This document shows, in pieces, positions 7,202 to 12,557 of a stretch of 12,557 bases of DNA. Under the pieces are notes generated by a model. It ran no database searches and had not been told where the DNA came from. It saw only the letters and a list, made by a program, of their open reading frames with translations. Position 1 is the first letter of the stretch; the number at the start of each line of letters is the position of its first letter. Made by a program: the position numbers and the translations under genes. Source of the DNA: Chlamydiota bacterium (GTDB lineage Bacteria > Chlamydiota > Chlamydiia > Chlamydiales > JAJFMK01). Location: contig JAJFMK010000126.1 of the NCBI GenBank assembly GCA_021772215.1, positions 1 to 12,557 of the forward strand, read 5' to 3'.

Positions 7202-7208
7202 CCTCTAA

Positions 7209-7214
7209 CCTCCT
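7209..7214 (-). promoter_or_regulatory. Ribosome binding site of double-SIS gene
   Basis: Perfect AGGAGG seven bases before the ATG at 7201. It decides in favour of the start that includes the signal peptide rather than the internal Met73. Confidence 0.75.
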
Positions 7215-7229
7215 AGTTGTTAGCCATCC

Positions 7230-7258
7230 AGTACAAAAGATGGCCTAAATAGTGTCAA
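7230..7258 (-). promoter_or_regulatory. Sigma70-type promoter for double-SIS gene
   Basis: On the - strand TTGACA (7258-7253) is a perfect -35, followed by a 17-base spacer and TGTACT (7235-7230), four of six matches to TATAAT. Transcription would begin near 7223, leaving a short leader that contains the AGGAGG site. Prediction from sequence only. Confidence 0.5.
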
Positions 7259-7344
7259 CAAAATTTACAAACTTTTAAAGCACCATTTATCTTCCCTTAA
7301 CACTGTTTTGAGATAATTACCCTCTGACACAAAAAAGGTGCAAT

Positions 7345-9054
7345 ATGCAAAACCAAGACTTTTTCCAACTTTCTGCCTATCCGGCGACCTGGATAGATAA
7401 CTTACTTATTGATAGCCCCAAGTTTGGCCGCTACGACAGCGCCAAAGACTTTGGCTGTCGCGGCCTCTCTCTTCTCATCAGCCAAACTGTCCTTCCGATC
7501 TTTGTCGGCTTTGATCTTGTCGCCAATACAGCACGCTCTTTGAGCTACCACGTCGCCGCTAAAATCTCAGGAGATAAAAGGTATGCTGAGCTCGCAAACC
7601 GCGCCGATAGCCTAGCGATGAAGTGCCTTCGTGCTCTTCCTTTCACCCTCTTAGGAATCTTTTGGAGAGATGCGATCAGCAACCACTTTCTCCCAGAAGC
7701 CGCCCCCAAAGGAACAATTCAGCCCAAGGGCCGCCTCTATGAGGCAAAAGCTGAGGTGATCCATGCTAGATCAGTTGACACCGTTCAGGGCGCCGTCAAG
7801 CGCGCATGTCGAGAAGGTAAAAGTATCTCAATAGCGGGAGCCGGCTTCTGCCAAGGAAAACAGACGCTCCCTCCCGAAGAGCTTCAAAACCAGATTCACC
7901 TCAACATGCGTGGCGTAAACCATATTGAGATCGATCCCAATACGAAGATAGCTAAAGTAGGCGCTGGGGCAACCTGGCAGCAGATCCAAGAAAAAGCAAA
8001 CGAGCATGGCCTCGCCGTCCAGGTGGCACAGGCCTCTAACGTCTTTAGCATCGGCGGCTCTCTTTCTGCTGACTGCCACGGCTGGGACCACAAGCAGGGG
8101 TCTCTTAGCAACACCGTCCACGCTATCACCATCATCGATGCCAACGGCGAGATGAAGAGGTTAACCCCAGAAGATCAACATTTCCGCTACATCGCCGGTG
8201 GTTACGGCATGTTTGGCGTCATGGTCGAAGTGGAGCTTGAGCTGACAGAGAATCGTGAGCTTTTCGACTGCTCAGAAAAGGTGGAGATCGATAATTACGT
8301 CTCACACTTTAGAAAAGATGTCGAAGCTAACCCCGACATCCATATGCACCTCTATCGCTTAGGGCTTGAGCCAGGCAAACTCCTTCAAGAGGGTTGGTCA
8401 CAAAGCTACTATAAGAAGAGCCAAAATGGCGACCGCGCCCGTCTCGTCGATGAGCCACCTAAGGGGACGATGATGGATAAGATCTTAATACAGGTCGCCA
8501 GAAACTCCACATGGGCTAGATCCTACTACTGGAGAGGCGAGGTGGAGAAGATGAAGCAGCCGAAATACACAACCAGAAATGAGGTAATGCGACCACCGAT
8601 TAACGCCGTCTTTGCAACAAATAGCCGCGCCCGTACCGAGTGGCTGCAGGAGTACTACCTCCCCGAAGATAAGCTGGCTGACTTCGTGAAGTTCTTAGGA
8701 GAGAAGCTCGACCAAAATGATGTCGCCCTAATGAACGCCTCTGTGCGCTATGTAAGAAAGCAGGAGAGAGCAGCTATGGGCTATGCAACAAAAGGCGATC
8801 GCTTTGCGGTTGTTCTCTTCTTTAGCCAATCTCTAAACCCCAACGAGATCAAGAAAACAGAAAAATGGGTTCAAGAGGTTGTGGAGCGCGTTGCTGACGA
8901 TGGCGGAACCTTCTACCTACCCTACATGCATTTTGCCACTAAAGAGCAATTTAACAGATGCTACCCTCAAGCTAACGAAATCCGTGCAGCTAAGGAAAAG
9001 TTTGACCCCAATAACCGATTCCAAAACGGTTTACAAAAGGATTATTTATCATGA
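7345..9054 (+). CDS. FAD-dependent oxidoreductase (VAO/PCMH fold), membrane-associated
   Basis: 569 residues; AAGGTG at 7335-7340 precedes the ATG by four bases. The N-terminal ~120 residues are not part of the usual fold and contain hydrophobic stretches (LISQTVLPIFVGFDLVANTA near 44-63, LRALPFTLLGIFW 95-107), suggesting membrane association. The FAD-binding domain (about 138-305) shows 'IAGAGFCQG' (163-171), 'GAGATWQQI' (207-215), 'SIGGSLSADCHGWDHKQGSL' (235-254) and 'GGYGMFGVMVEVELEL' (285-300). The His that covalently holds FAD in gulonolactone/arabinonolactone oxidases (in the GSGHS motif) appears replaced by Phe168, so FAD is probably non-covalent. The C-terminus 'CYPQANEIRAAKEKFDPNNRFQN' region is the typical end of aldonolactone-oxidase-like and related enzymes. 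Substrate is unknown; DprE1-like, sugar-lactone or sterol/lipid oxidoreduction are all possible. The stop overlaps the next start as ATGA, implying joint function with the methyltransferase. Confidence 0.88.
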   Translation: MQNQDFFQLSAYPATWIDNLLIDSPKFGRYDSAKDFGCRGLSLLISQTVLPIFVGFDLVANTARSLSYHVAAKISGDKRYAELANRADSLAMKCLRALPFTLLGIFWRDAISNHFLPEAAPKGTIQPKGRLYEAKAEVIHARSVDTVQGAVKRACREGKSISIAGAGFCQGKQTLPPEELQNQIHLNMRGVNHIEIDPNTKIAKVGAGATWQQIQEKANEHGLAVQVAQASNVFSIGGSLSADCHGWDHKQGSLSNTVHAITIIDANGEMKRLTPEDQHFRYIAGGYGMFGVMVEVELELTENRELFDCSEKVEIDNYVSHFRKDVEANPDIHMHLYRLGLEPGKLLQEGWSQSYYKKSQNGDRARLVDEPPKGTMMDKILIQVARNSTWARSYYWRGEVEKMKQPKYTTRNEVMRPPINAVFATNSRARTEWLQEYYLPEDKLADFVKFLGEKLDQNDVALMNASVRYVRKQERAAMGYATKGDRFAVVLFFSQSLNPNEIKKTEKWVQEVVERVADDGGTFYLPYMHFATKEQFNRCYPQANEIRAAKEKFDPNNRFQNGLQKDYLS

Positions 9055-10847
9055 GTCACATTGGATACCCCAGTAAAGAGACCTATACAAGATATGTCGA
9101 TAGCCTTGAGCTTCGCGACTTTATGGCCAACGTCTTCCAACAAGCCGACGTCGACAAATATATGGCCATCTATAAGCGAGCCGTAGAAAGCAGCAGCAGT
9201 GAAGCTGAAATCTACCAAAAGCTCCTAGAGGGCGCTCCGGAAGCGAAAGGAGGCAAAATTCGCCAGATGCTCAATGGCTTAAGAGCCTTAAAAAATGAGC
9301 GCGGCACCTTAGCTGAAAATCTCGCCAAGATCATCGACAAAAACCGCGAAAAGGATGGCTACGTAGAGATCGGCTTGCCGGGCCGCTTGGTCAACACGAT
9401 GAAAGGCCTTGGTGTTAAGGGCAAAATCCATGTCTTTAATGAATATTCAGATCCGATCCAGGCAGGTGTTCCGCAGCCCTATGATCAGTTTCATCAGCTC
9501 ACCTACGAGCCGCTCCCTCTTCCAAAAGAGAGCGTCGACGCCGTCAGCTGCTTTGCCGGAATTCACCACTGTCCGGAGGCTAAGCTAGACGCCTTTATCG
9601 ACTCGATTCATGCCACCTTAAGAGAGGGTGGTCTCTTCTTAGTTCGTGAACATGACTGTGAGCCGCAGCTCGCCTCGCTCGTTCATAGCGCCTTTAACTC
9701 CTGCACGAACACAAAAGTTGCTGCCGAAGCAAGCGAGGTGCGTAACTTCAAAAGCTGGGATGAGTGGACAACATACCTTGAGAGCAAAGGCTTCGTCCGC
9801 GTCTCTAACCCGCTCATTCGTAAAGGAGACTCTTCCGACAATGGCGTCGTGAAGTTCATGAAGGTGAGCTGTGATGATAGCGACAATGTAAGAGAGCTAC
9901 TCATCACCCAAAAACCAAACTACACACGCTGGAAAGGCGGCACCACACTGACACGCGTCGAGTGGTTCAACGTCGAATCCTCCAAAAACCTCGGCACAGC
10001 CAAAAACTTCTGGGACTACAACTACCTCTTCGACCTAAAAGAGCTTCTTGGCACCTTTGCCAAATCCTGGAGCACAGCAAGAAAGATTCACAGCTTTAAA
10101 GATGTCCTCTTCAATGAGTACACTCTAATGAACAGTGTCCTAACAACGTTGATGGCCTTCGAATACCTCATTAAAGGTGTCGTCTGCCTACCGATCAAGG
10201 GGATCGTAGAGATTGCCAAGCGCATACTACCTAGAGGAACCGAAGATGAAGATCTCGAAAACGTCGGCAATGGGTACCAAAAGTGGGCAATTCTCTATGG
10301 CGAAACGCTCGATAGGACCCCCTTCTATGCGCAAAAGTACGTGCCCTTCATCAAAGAGTACTGGTCTAACTTCCAGCGCACATATTCAAGAAGCCAACGC
10401 TCAACACTCGACCTCCTCTTTGACCGCAAAACGGTCAGAAACATCGCAACAGGCGTCTTCATGACCTTCGACCTCCTCTTCAAGGCAGCCGTTGGAAGCA
10501 GTATCGAATTCCTCTATGGTGGCGAAGATAATGCCGACGACAGAGAGATTGGCCTCATCATTAAAGACAAAGACGGCCGCATCTCCTCAGTGATCTCCGA
10601 TCGCTACAAAGGCCTCGAGCAAAGAGTCAAAGAGCTCGGCGAGCAAGGCATCGAAATCCTCGAAGTGGCCGGTCAAAAAGAGATCGAGATCGACCTCATC
10701 GTCGACATAAACGAAACTGTCGAAGGGGCTCTCTATGAAAGAGCCTACCTCCCAGACTCCGACAAGAAGAAAATCGTCGCCAAACGCATCCCTGTCAGCG
10801 AGCTCACCTCACTGCCAGCGAACCTCCACCGCGTCTACGACTTCTAA
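9051..10847 (+). CDS. SAM-dependent methyltransferase with long hydrophobic C-terminal extension
   Basis: 598 residues; the start overlaps the oxidoreductase stop by four bases, and AAGGA (9037-9041) lies nine bases upstream. Residues about 90-255 look like a class I Methyltransf_11 domain: motif I region 'YVEIGLPGRLV' (104-114), 'PLPKESVDAVSCFAGIHHCPE' region (156-176) corresponding to the DxVxxxxxLHH motif, and 'LREGGLFLVREHD' (190-202). Motif I lacks the usual GxGxG, reading E-I-G-L-P-G-R. Residues about 330-598 form an extension with two hydrophobic stretches (SVLTTLMAFEYLIKGVVCLP near 354-373 and NIATGVFMTFDLLFKAAVG near 464-482) and a charged C-terminus without a recognised domain. Substrate is unknown. 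Coupling to the flavoenzyme and shared membrane-like segments suggest that both act on one hydrophobic or membrane-linked substrate. A 22-bp palindrome follows the stop. Confidence 0.82.
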   Translation: MSHIGYPSKETYTRYVDSLELRDFMANVFQQADVDKYMAIYKRAVESSSSEAEIYQKLLEGAPEAKGGKIRQMLNGLRALKNERGTLAENLAKIIDKNREKDGYVEIGLPGRLVNTMKGLGVKGKIHVFNEYSDPIQAGVPQPYDQFHQLTYEPLPLPKESVDAVSCFAGIHHCPEAKLDAFIDSIHATLREGGLFLVREHDCEPQLASLVHSAFNSCTNTKVAAEASEVRNFKSWDEWTTYLESKGFVRVSNPLIRKGDSSDNGVVKFMKVSCDDSDNVRELLITQKPNYTRWKGGTTLTRVEWFNVESSKNLGTAKNFWDYNYLFDLKELLGTFAKSWSTARKIHSFKDVLFNEYTLMNSVLTTLMAFEYLIKGVVCLPIKGIVEIAKRILPRGTEDEDLENVGNGYQKWAILYGETLDRTPFYAQKYVPFIKEYWSNFQRTYSRSQRSTLDLLFDRKTVRNIATGVFMTFDLLFKAAVGSSIEFLYGGEDNADDREIGLIIKDKDGRISSVISDRYKGLEQRVKELGEQGIEILEVAGQKEIEIDLIVDINETVEGALYERAYLPDSDKKKIVAKRIPVSELTSLPANLHRVYDF

Positions 10848-10859
10848 GAAGTGATTGAT

Positions 10860-10881
10860 GGAGCCAGCTTAAGCTGGCTCC
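10860..10881. terminator. Perfect 22-bp palindrome, probable bidirectional terminator
   Basis: GGAGCCAGCTT is followed directly by its exact reverse complement, giving an 11-bp stem 13 bases after the methyltransferase stop. It also covers the TAA stop of the converging AlbA_2-type gene at 10869-10871. Neither side carries a strong T-run (CTTAGAATT in + direction), so it is a structural rather than canonical terminator call. Confidence 0.6.
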
Positions 10882-11906
10882 TTAGAATTAATTCGATATT
10901 TTTGAAGTCGACTATTTGGCTTTTCTGGAATCGTGTAGGCTATCTTTTCAGATAGGAGTAGAGATTCAACCACCTTCTTAAGCCCCCCAGAGATCTGCTT
11001 GTGGCCCAAAGCCAGCGATAACTCTGATTTACATAGTTCTTTATCTTTCAGCAGGTTAAGAACTTCTAACTCCAACGACTCGGGCCTCAACTCGGGCCTC
11101 GACTCGGGCCTCGACTCGGGCCTTTTTCCACTTGCATAGAAGAAAGAGGGGAAAAATGTGGTAACCACAGATTGAACTCGAACTTCCCATTTAGGAGAGG
11201 GATTTTCATTTTTCTTACACCATTCAACAATATTCAGTGTACCTGTTCCCCACTTTTCGATAACTCCTGCACGATAAAAAACGCTAGCAATAATAGGATT
11301 CCAGGGACGAGATTCGTGAGGAAAAATAAGCTTTTCAGGAGTAATTCCATAATGAAAAACACCAGGATTTACGATTTCTAGTCTGCCATCATATATGGCC
11401 ATCTCAACAGCACCACCGTGGATCGTATAATCCCGATGACAAATAGCATTTGCAACAGCTTCTCTAGTAGCAAGAGGAGGATAAAGAGGATAATCCTCTC
11501 TTATCATTTTTCCCGGAACAACCCGCCCTGAAATCGGAACATGATCAAGCAGAAATAATTCACTTCGTTTTAAGAGGTCGAAAGCGTGTCCCCAGTATTC
11601 ACGATTATCCATAAACCCTCCCAATCGATCCTCTCCCCTAAATCTTGCCTGTCTTATTGACAATTGGGGATAACTGGAAAAGAGCCTTTCACTCTTTGCA
11701 TATAAAACTACCGCTGCGTTCATTAATCGCTCATTGTCGAGTAGCCCTAAACCTCTTAAAACTGATTCAGAATCAGTTAAGGTGGGCTTCTTCATCCGAC
11801 CAAGCTTGATCGCATTTTGAAGGGTGGATTGGATCGCCTCTTCATCCAGATCACTTACACCGACCCAATCGGGAGCCAGTTCATTTTCCAAAACGTCTAT
11901 GAACAT
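10869..11906 (-). CDS. C-terminal part of frameshifted AlbA_2/ATPase-type regulator (COG2865-like)
   Basis: 345 codons from the ATG at 11906, but the first residues overlap the end of the upstream N-terminal ORF in another frame, so this is very probably the second part of one roughly 490-residue protein. It begins at 'NELAPDWVGVSDLDEEAI' (8-25), which normally follows the AlbA_2 domain. The GHKL-like ATPase domain is seen in 'REAVANAICHRDY' (148-160), 'GGAVEMAIYDGRLEIVNPG' (164-182) and 'EKWGTGTLNIVEWC' (217-230). A repeated RPES/RPEL linker (about 262-278) leads to a winged-helix-like C-terminus (LLKDKELCKSELSLALGHK and onward). Members are often called ATP-binding or RecG-like transcriptional regulators; exact roles are mostly unknown. 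The reading frame ends inside the shared palindrome. The gene is AT-rich relative to the adjoining methyltransferase, which is consistent with transfer. Confidence 0.82.
   Translation of the reverse strand: MFIDVLENELAPDWVGVSDLDEEAIQSTLQNAIKLGRMKKPTLTDSESVLRGLGLLDNERLMNAAVVLYAKSERLFSSYPQLSIRQARFRGEDRLGGFMDNREYWGHAFDLLKRSELFLLDHVPISGRVVPGKMIREDYPLYPPLATREAVANAICHRDYTIHGGAVEMAIYDGRLEIVNPGVFHYGITPEKLIFPHESRPWNPIIASVFYRAGVIEKWGTGTLNIVEWCKKNENPSPKWEVRVQSVVTTFFPSFFYASGKRPESRPESRPELRPESLELEVLNLLKDKELCKSELSLALGHKQISGGLKKVVESLLLSEKIAYTIPEKPNSRLQKYRINSKEPA
11077..11124. repeat. 12-bp minisatellite, four units, in AlbA_2-type gene
   Basis: Four successive copies of GACTCGGGCCTC (second copy begins AA, fourth ends CTT) encode RPES-type tetrapeptides on the - strand. 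The unit is a multiple of three, so copy number can change without breaking the frame. Confidence 0.9.
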
Positions 11907-12318
11907 GAAACTTTTCTAAAACGCGTCTTTCATACTCACCTCGAGGCATAACTTGTGTTGTAGGACCATGTCGAATATAGGGACGACCATCAAAACAATA
12001 AGTTCCTTGGTTCCCATCAACTCTCACAACGACAACAACCTTTCCTTGATCGATGTCTACAGTCTCGATTTCAGGAAAAACAGGCGGCTCAATTCTCCTC
12101 AATTCATGCGTGATACTCTCAATCGTTCTGGTGGTTACATATTGACCAGTAATTTCCCCTTTATCTGAAACTCCGAAAAGAACCCTACCCCCCGAACAAT
12201 TTAAAAATGCACAGACTGTTTTTGCTGCTTCTGAGCGTTGGCCTGTCGTTTTCTTAAATTCTAGGATTTCTGACTCTCCCTGAGAAACGAGTTCTACAAG
12301 CTCCTCAATATGACTCAT
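11881..12318 (-). CDS. N-terminal AlbA_2 (Schlafen-type) DNA-binding domain, frameshifted from C-terminal part
   Basis: 145 residues with GAGGAGGG (12323-12330) four bases before the ATG, an excellent ribosome site. It carries the AlbA_2 signature: 'ESEILEFKKT' (15-24), 'AAKTVCAFLNCSGGRVLFGVSDKGEITG' region (31-58), 'RIEPPVFPEI' (75-84) and 'GRPYIRHGPTTQVMPRGEYE' (111-130). The family domain binds nucleic acid and is normally joined to a GHKL-type ATPase and a winged helix in one polypeptide. Here it stops after HVHRRFGK, while the continuation NELAPDWVG lies in the +1 frame. Removing one T from the TTTT run at 11893-11890 would give RRLENELAPDWVG, close to the RWENxxAxxW pattern I expect. 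So this is either a pseudogene by a one-base insertion, a sequencing error, or two separately translated halves. Confidence 0.82.
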   Translation of the reverse strand: MSHIEELVELVSQGESEILEFKKTTGQRSEAAKTVCAFLNCSGGRVLFGVSDKGEITGQYVTTRTIESITHELRRIEPPVFPEIETVDIDQGKVVVVVRVDGNQGTYCFDGRPYIRHGPTTQVMPRGEYERRVLEKFHVHRRFGK

Positions 12319-12416
12319 TTATCCCTCCTCAGCAAAACCCCTCGACTGTAGAAAATAACATAGAAGCAGAAGAGACTGCAATATTTCCTTGTTGAGTTTT
12401 TGGAGATACCAAATCT
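12319..12416. other. Short gap between AlbA_2 gene and IS right end
   Basis: About 98 bases holding the ribosome site of the AlbA_2 gene. I see no convincing -35/-10 pair. The bases immediately next to the IS boundary are the flank from which a TnpB reRNA guide would be read. Confidence 0.4.
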
Positions 12417-12425
12417 GTGACTACT

Positions 12426-12445
12426 CCCTCGCCTAAAGGCGAAGG
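12426..12445 (-). ncRNA. IS right-end hairpin / likely 3' part of TnpB omega (re)RNA
   Basis: On the - strand CCTTCGCC pairs with GGCGAGGG around a TTTA loop; one pair is a G-U wobble that works only in the - strand RNA. The tnpB stop codon is in the loop side of the stem. In TnpB systems the omega RNA overlaps the tnpB 3' end and right end, and its guide is the adjoining flank. Only the 3' part is visible; assignment rests on position and structure. Confidence 0.5.
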
Positions 12446-12557
12446 CTTCTAGGGAATGTTCCCAGGCCATCTAGTCCGAGGGCCAAAATATTTCTTGCTG
12501 CGTTGAAGTCCCTTGTTGCCGTATACCCACATTGTGGACAGCAGTGCATGCGATCTG
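12433..12557 (-). CDS. tnpB: TnpB (RuvC-like RNA-guided nuclease), C-terminal fragment
   Basis: Forty C-terminal residues, cut by the right edge. 'HCCPQCGYTATRDFNAARNIL' region contains the second Cys pair of the zinc ribbon (C-P-Q-C) and the RDxNAARNI motif, whose Asp is the third RuvC catalytic residue in TnpB/Cas12-type nucleases. The protein ends GTFPRSLRL just before the right-end hairpin, the standard arrangement. TnpB cuts DNA matching the guide in its omega RNA and helps IS200/IS605 elements persist. The visible part is intact; whether the rest is complete cannot be seen. Confidence 0.9.
   Translation of the reverse strand, partial: DRMHCCPQCGYTATRDFNAARNILALGLDGLGTFPRSLRL

Larger units (their letters stand above)
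12417..12557 (-). mobile_element. Right end of IS200/IS605-type element
   Basis: The tnpB 3' end is followed by the hairpin and a GGGAGTAGTCAC terminus (12428-12417), typical of the right ends of these elements. The rest of the element, including any tnpA, lies beyond the window. IS605 elements move as single strands through end hairpins and make no target duplication, so no flanking repeat is expected. Confidence 0.75.

Noticed and set aside
6969..7208. Ser/Gly-rich ORF on the + strand
   Set aside because: It is the complement of the acidic Pro/Glu-rich linker and signal peptide of the double-SIS gene; low-complexity shadow.
7260..7344. + strand promoter for the flavoenzyme
   Set aside because: A GATAAT at 7314-7319 is visible but no -35 at proper spacing; too weak to list.
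11077..11124. CRISPR-like repeats
   Set aside because: Units are 12 bp, directly adjacent with no spacers, and lie in a coding frame.
11881..11906. Programmed +1 frameshift as in prfB
   Set aside because: The site reads AAA TGA A, without the CTT TGA C slip codon or a close SD-like stimulator; a simple one-base insertion in TTTT explains it better.
12452..12463. GGGAA-TG-TTCCC inverted repeat as separate regulatory site
   Set aside because: It lies within tnpB and is more simply part of the RNA fold near the element end, or chance.

Overview
The window looks like a stretch of chromosome from a Gram-negative bacterium, most likely an amoeba-associated member of the Chlamydiae (Parachlamydiales-like). 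Two genes of outer-membrane glycolipid synthesis (lpxK, gmhA) establish the Gram-negative character. The chlamydial placement is inference from the overall style of the set: a chlamydia-like LpxK Walker region, membrane-tethered enzymes, tandem coiled-coil proteins, and a GCKR-type double-SIS protein. No rRNA or other universal marker is present, so the phylum is a guess.

Layout. (1) Bases 1-1863, + strand: two tandem paralogues of a family I do not recognise; the first is cut by the left edge. (2) Bases 1920-4726, - strand: an overlapping operon gmhA > lpxK > DAACS-family symporter. GmhA feeds ADP-heptose synthesis, LpxK phosphorylates the lipid A precursor, and the symporter imports a small solute. 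(3) Bases 4727-5101: a hairpin-rich gap carrying one doubtful 89-codon ORF. (4) Bases 5102-7201, - strand: a double-SIS protein of the MurQ/GCKR family with an apparent signal peptide and an acidic Pro/Glu-rich linker. (5) Bases 7202-7344: divergent intergenic region with a good promoter candidate. (6) Bases 7345-10847, + strand: a translationally coupled pair, a FAD-dependent oxidoreductase and a SAM methyltransferase, each with extra hydrophobic segments. (7) Bases 10860-10881: a perfect 22-bp palindrome, probably a shared terminator for converging genes. (8) Bases 10869-12318, - strand: a Schlafen AlbA_2/ATPase-type regulator split by a +1 frameshift and carrying a 12-bp minisatellite. (9) Bases 12417-12557, - strand: the right end of an IS200/IS605-type element with the last 40 codons of tnpB and its terminal hairpin.

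The core (about 1920-10850) is ordinary envelope and metabolic housekeeping plus two unusual enzyme sets. Both edges (tandem paralogues on the left, AlbA_2 gene and IS on the right) are visibly more AT-rich and look accessory. I did not find a clear defence system or CRISPR array. The strongest candidates for something undescribed are the tandem coiled-coil/beta family, the apparently secreted GCKR-like protein, and the membrane-associated flavoenzyme-methyltransferase pair.
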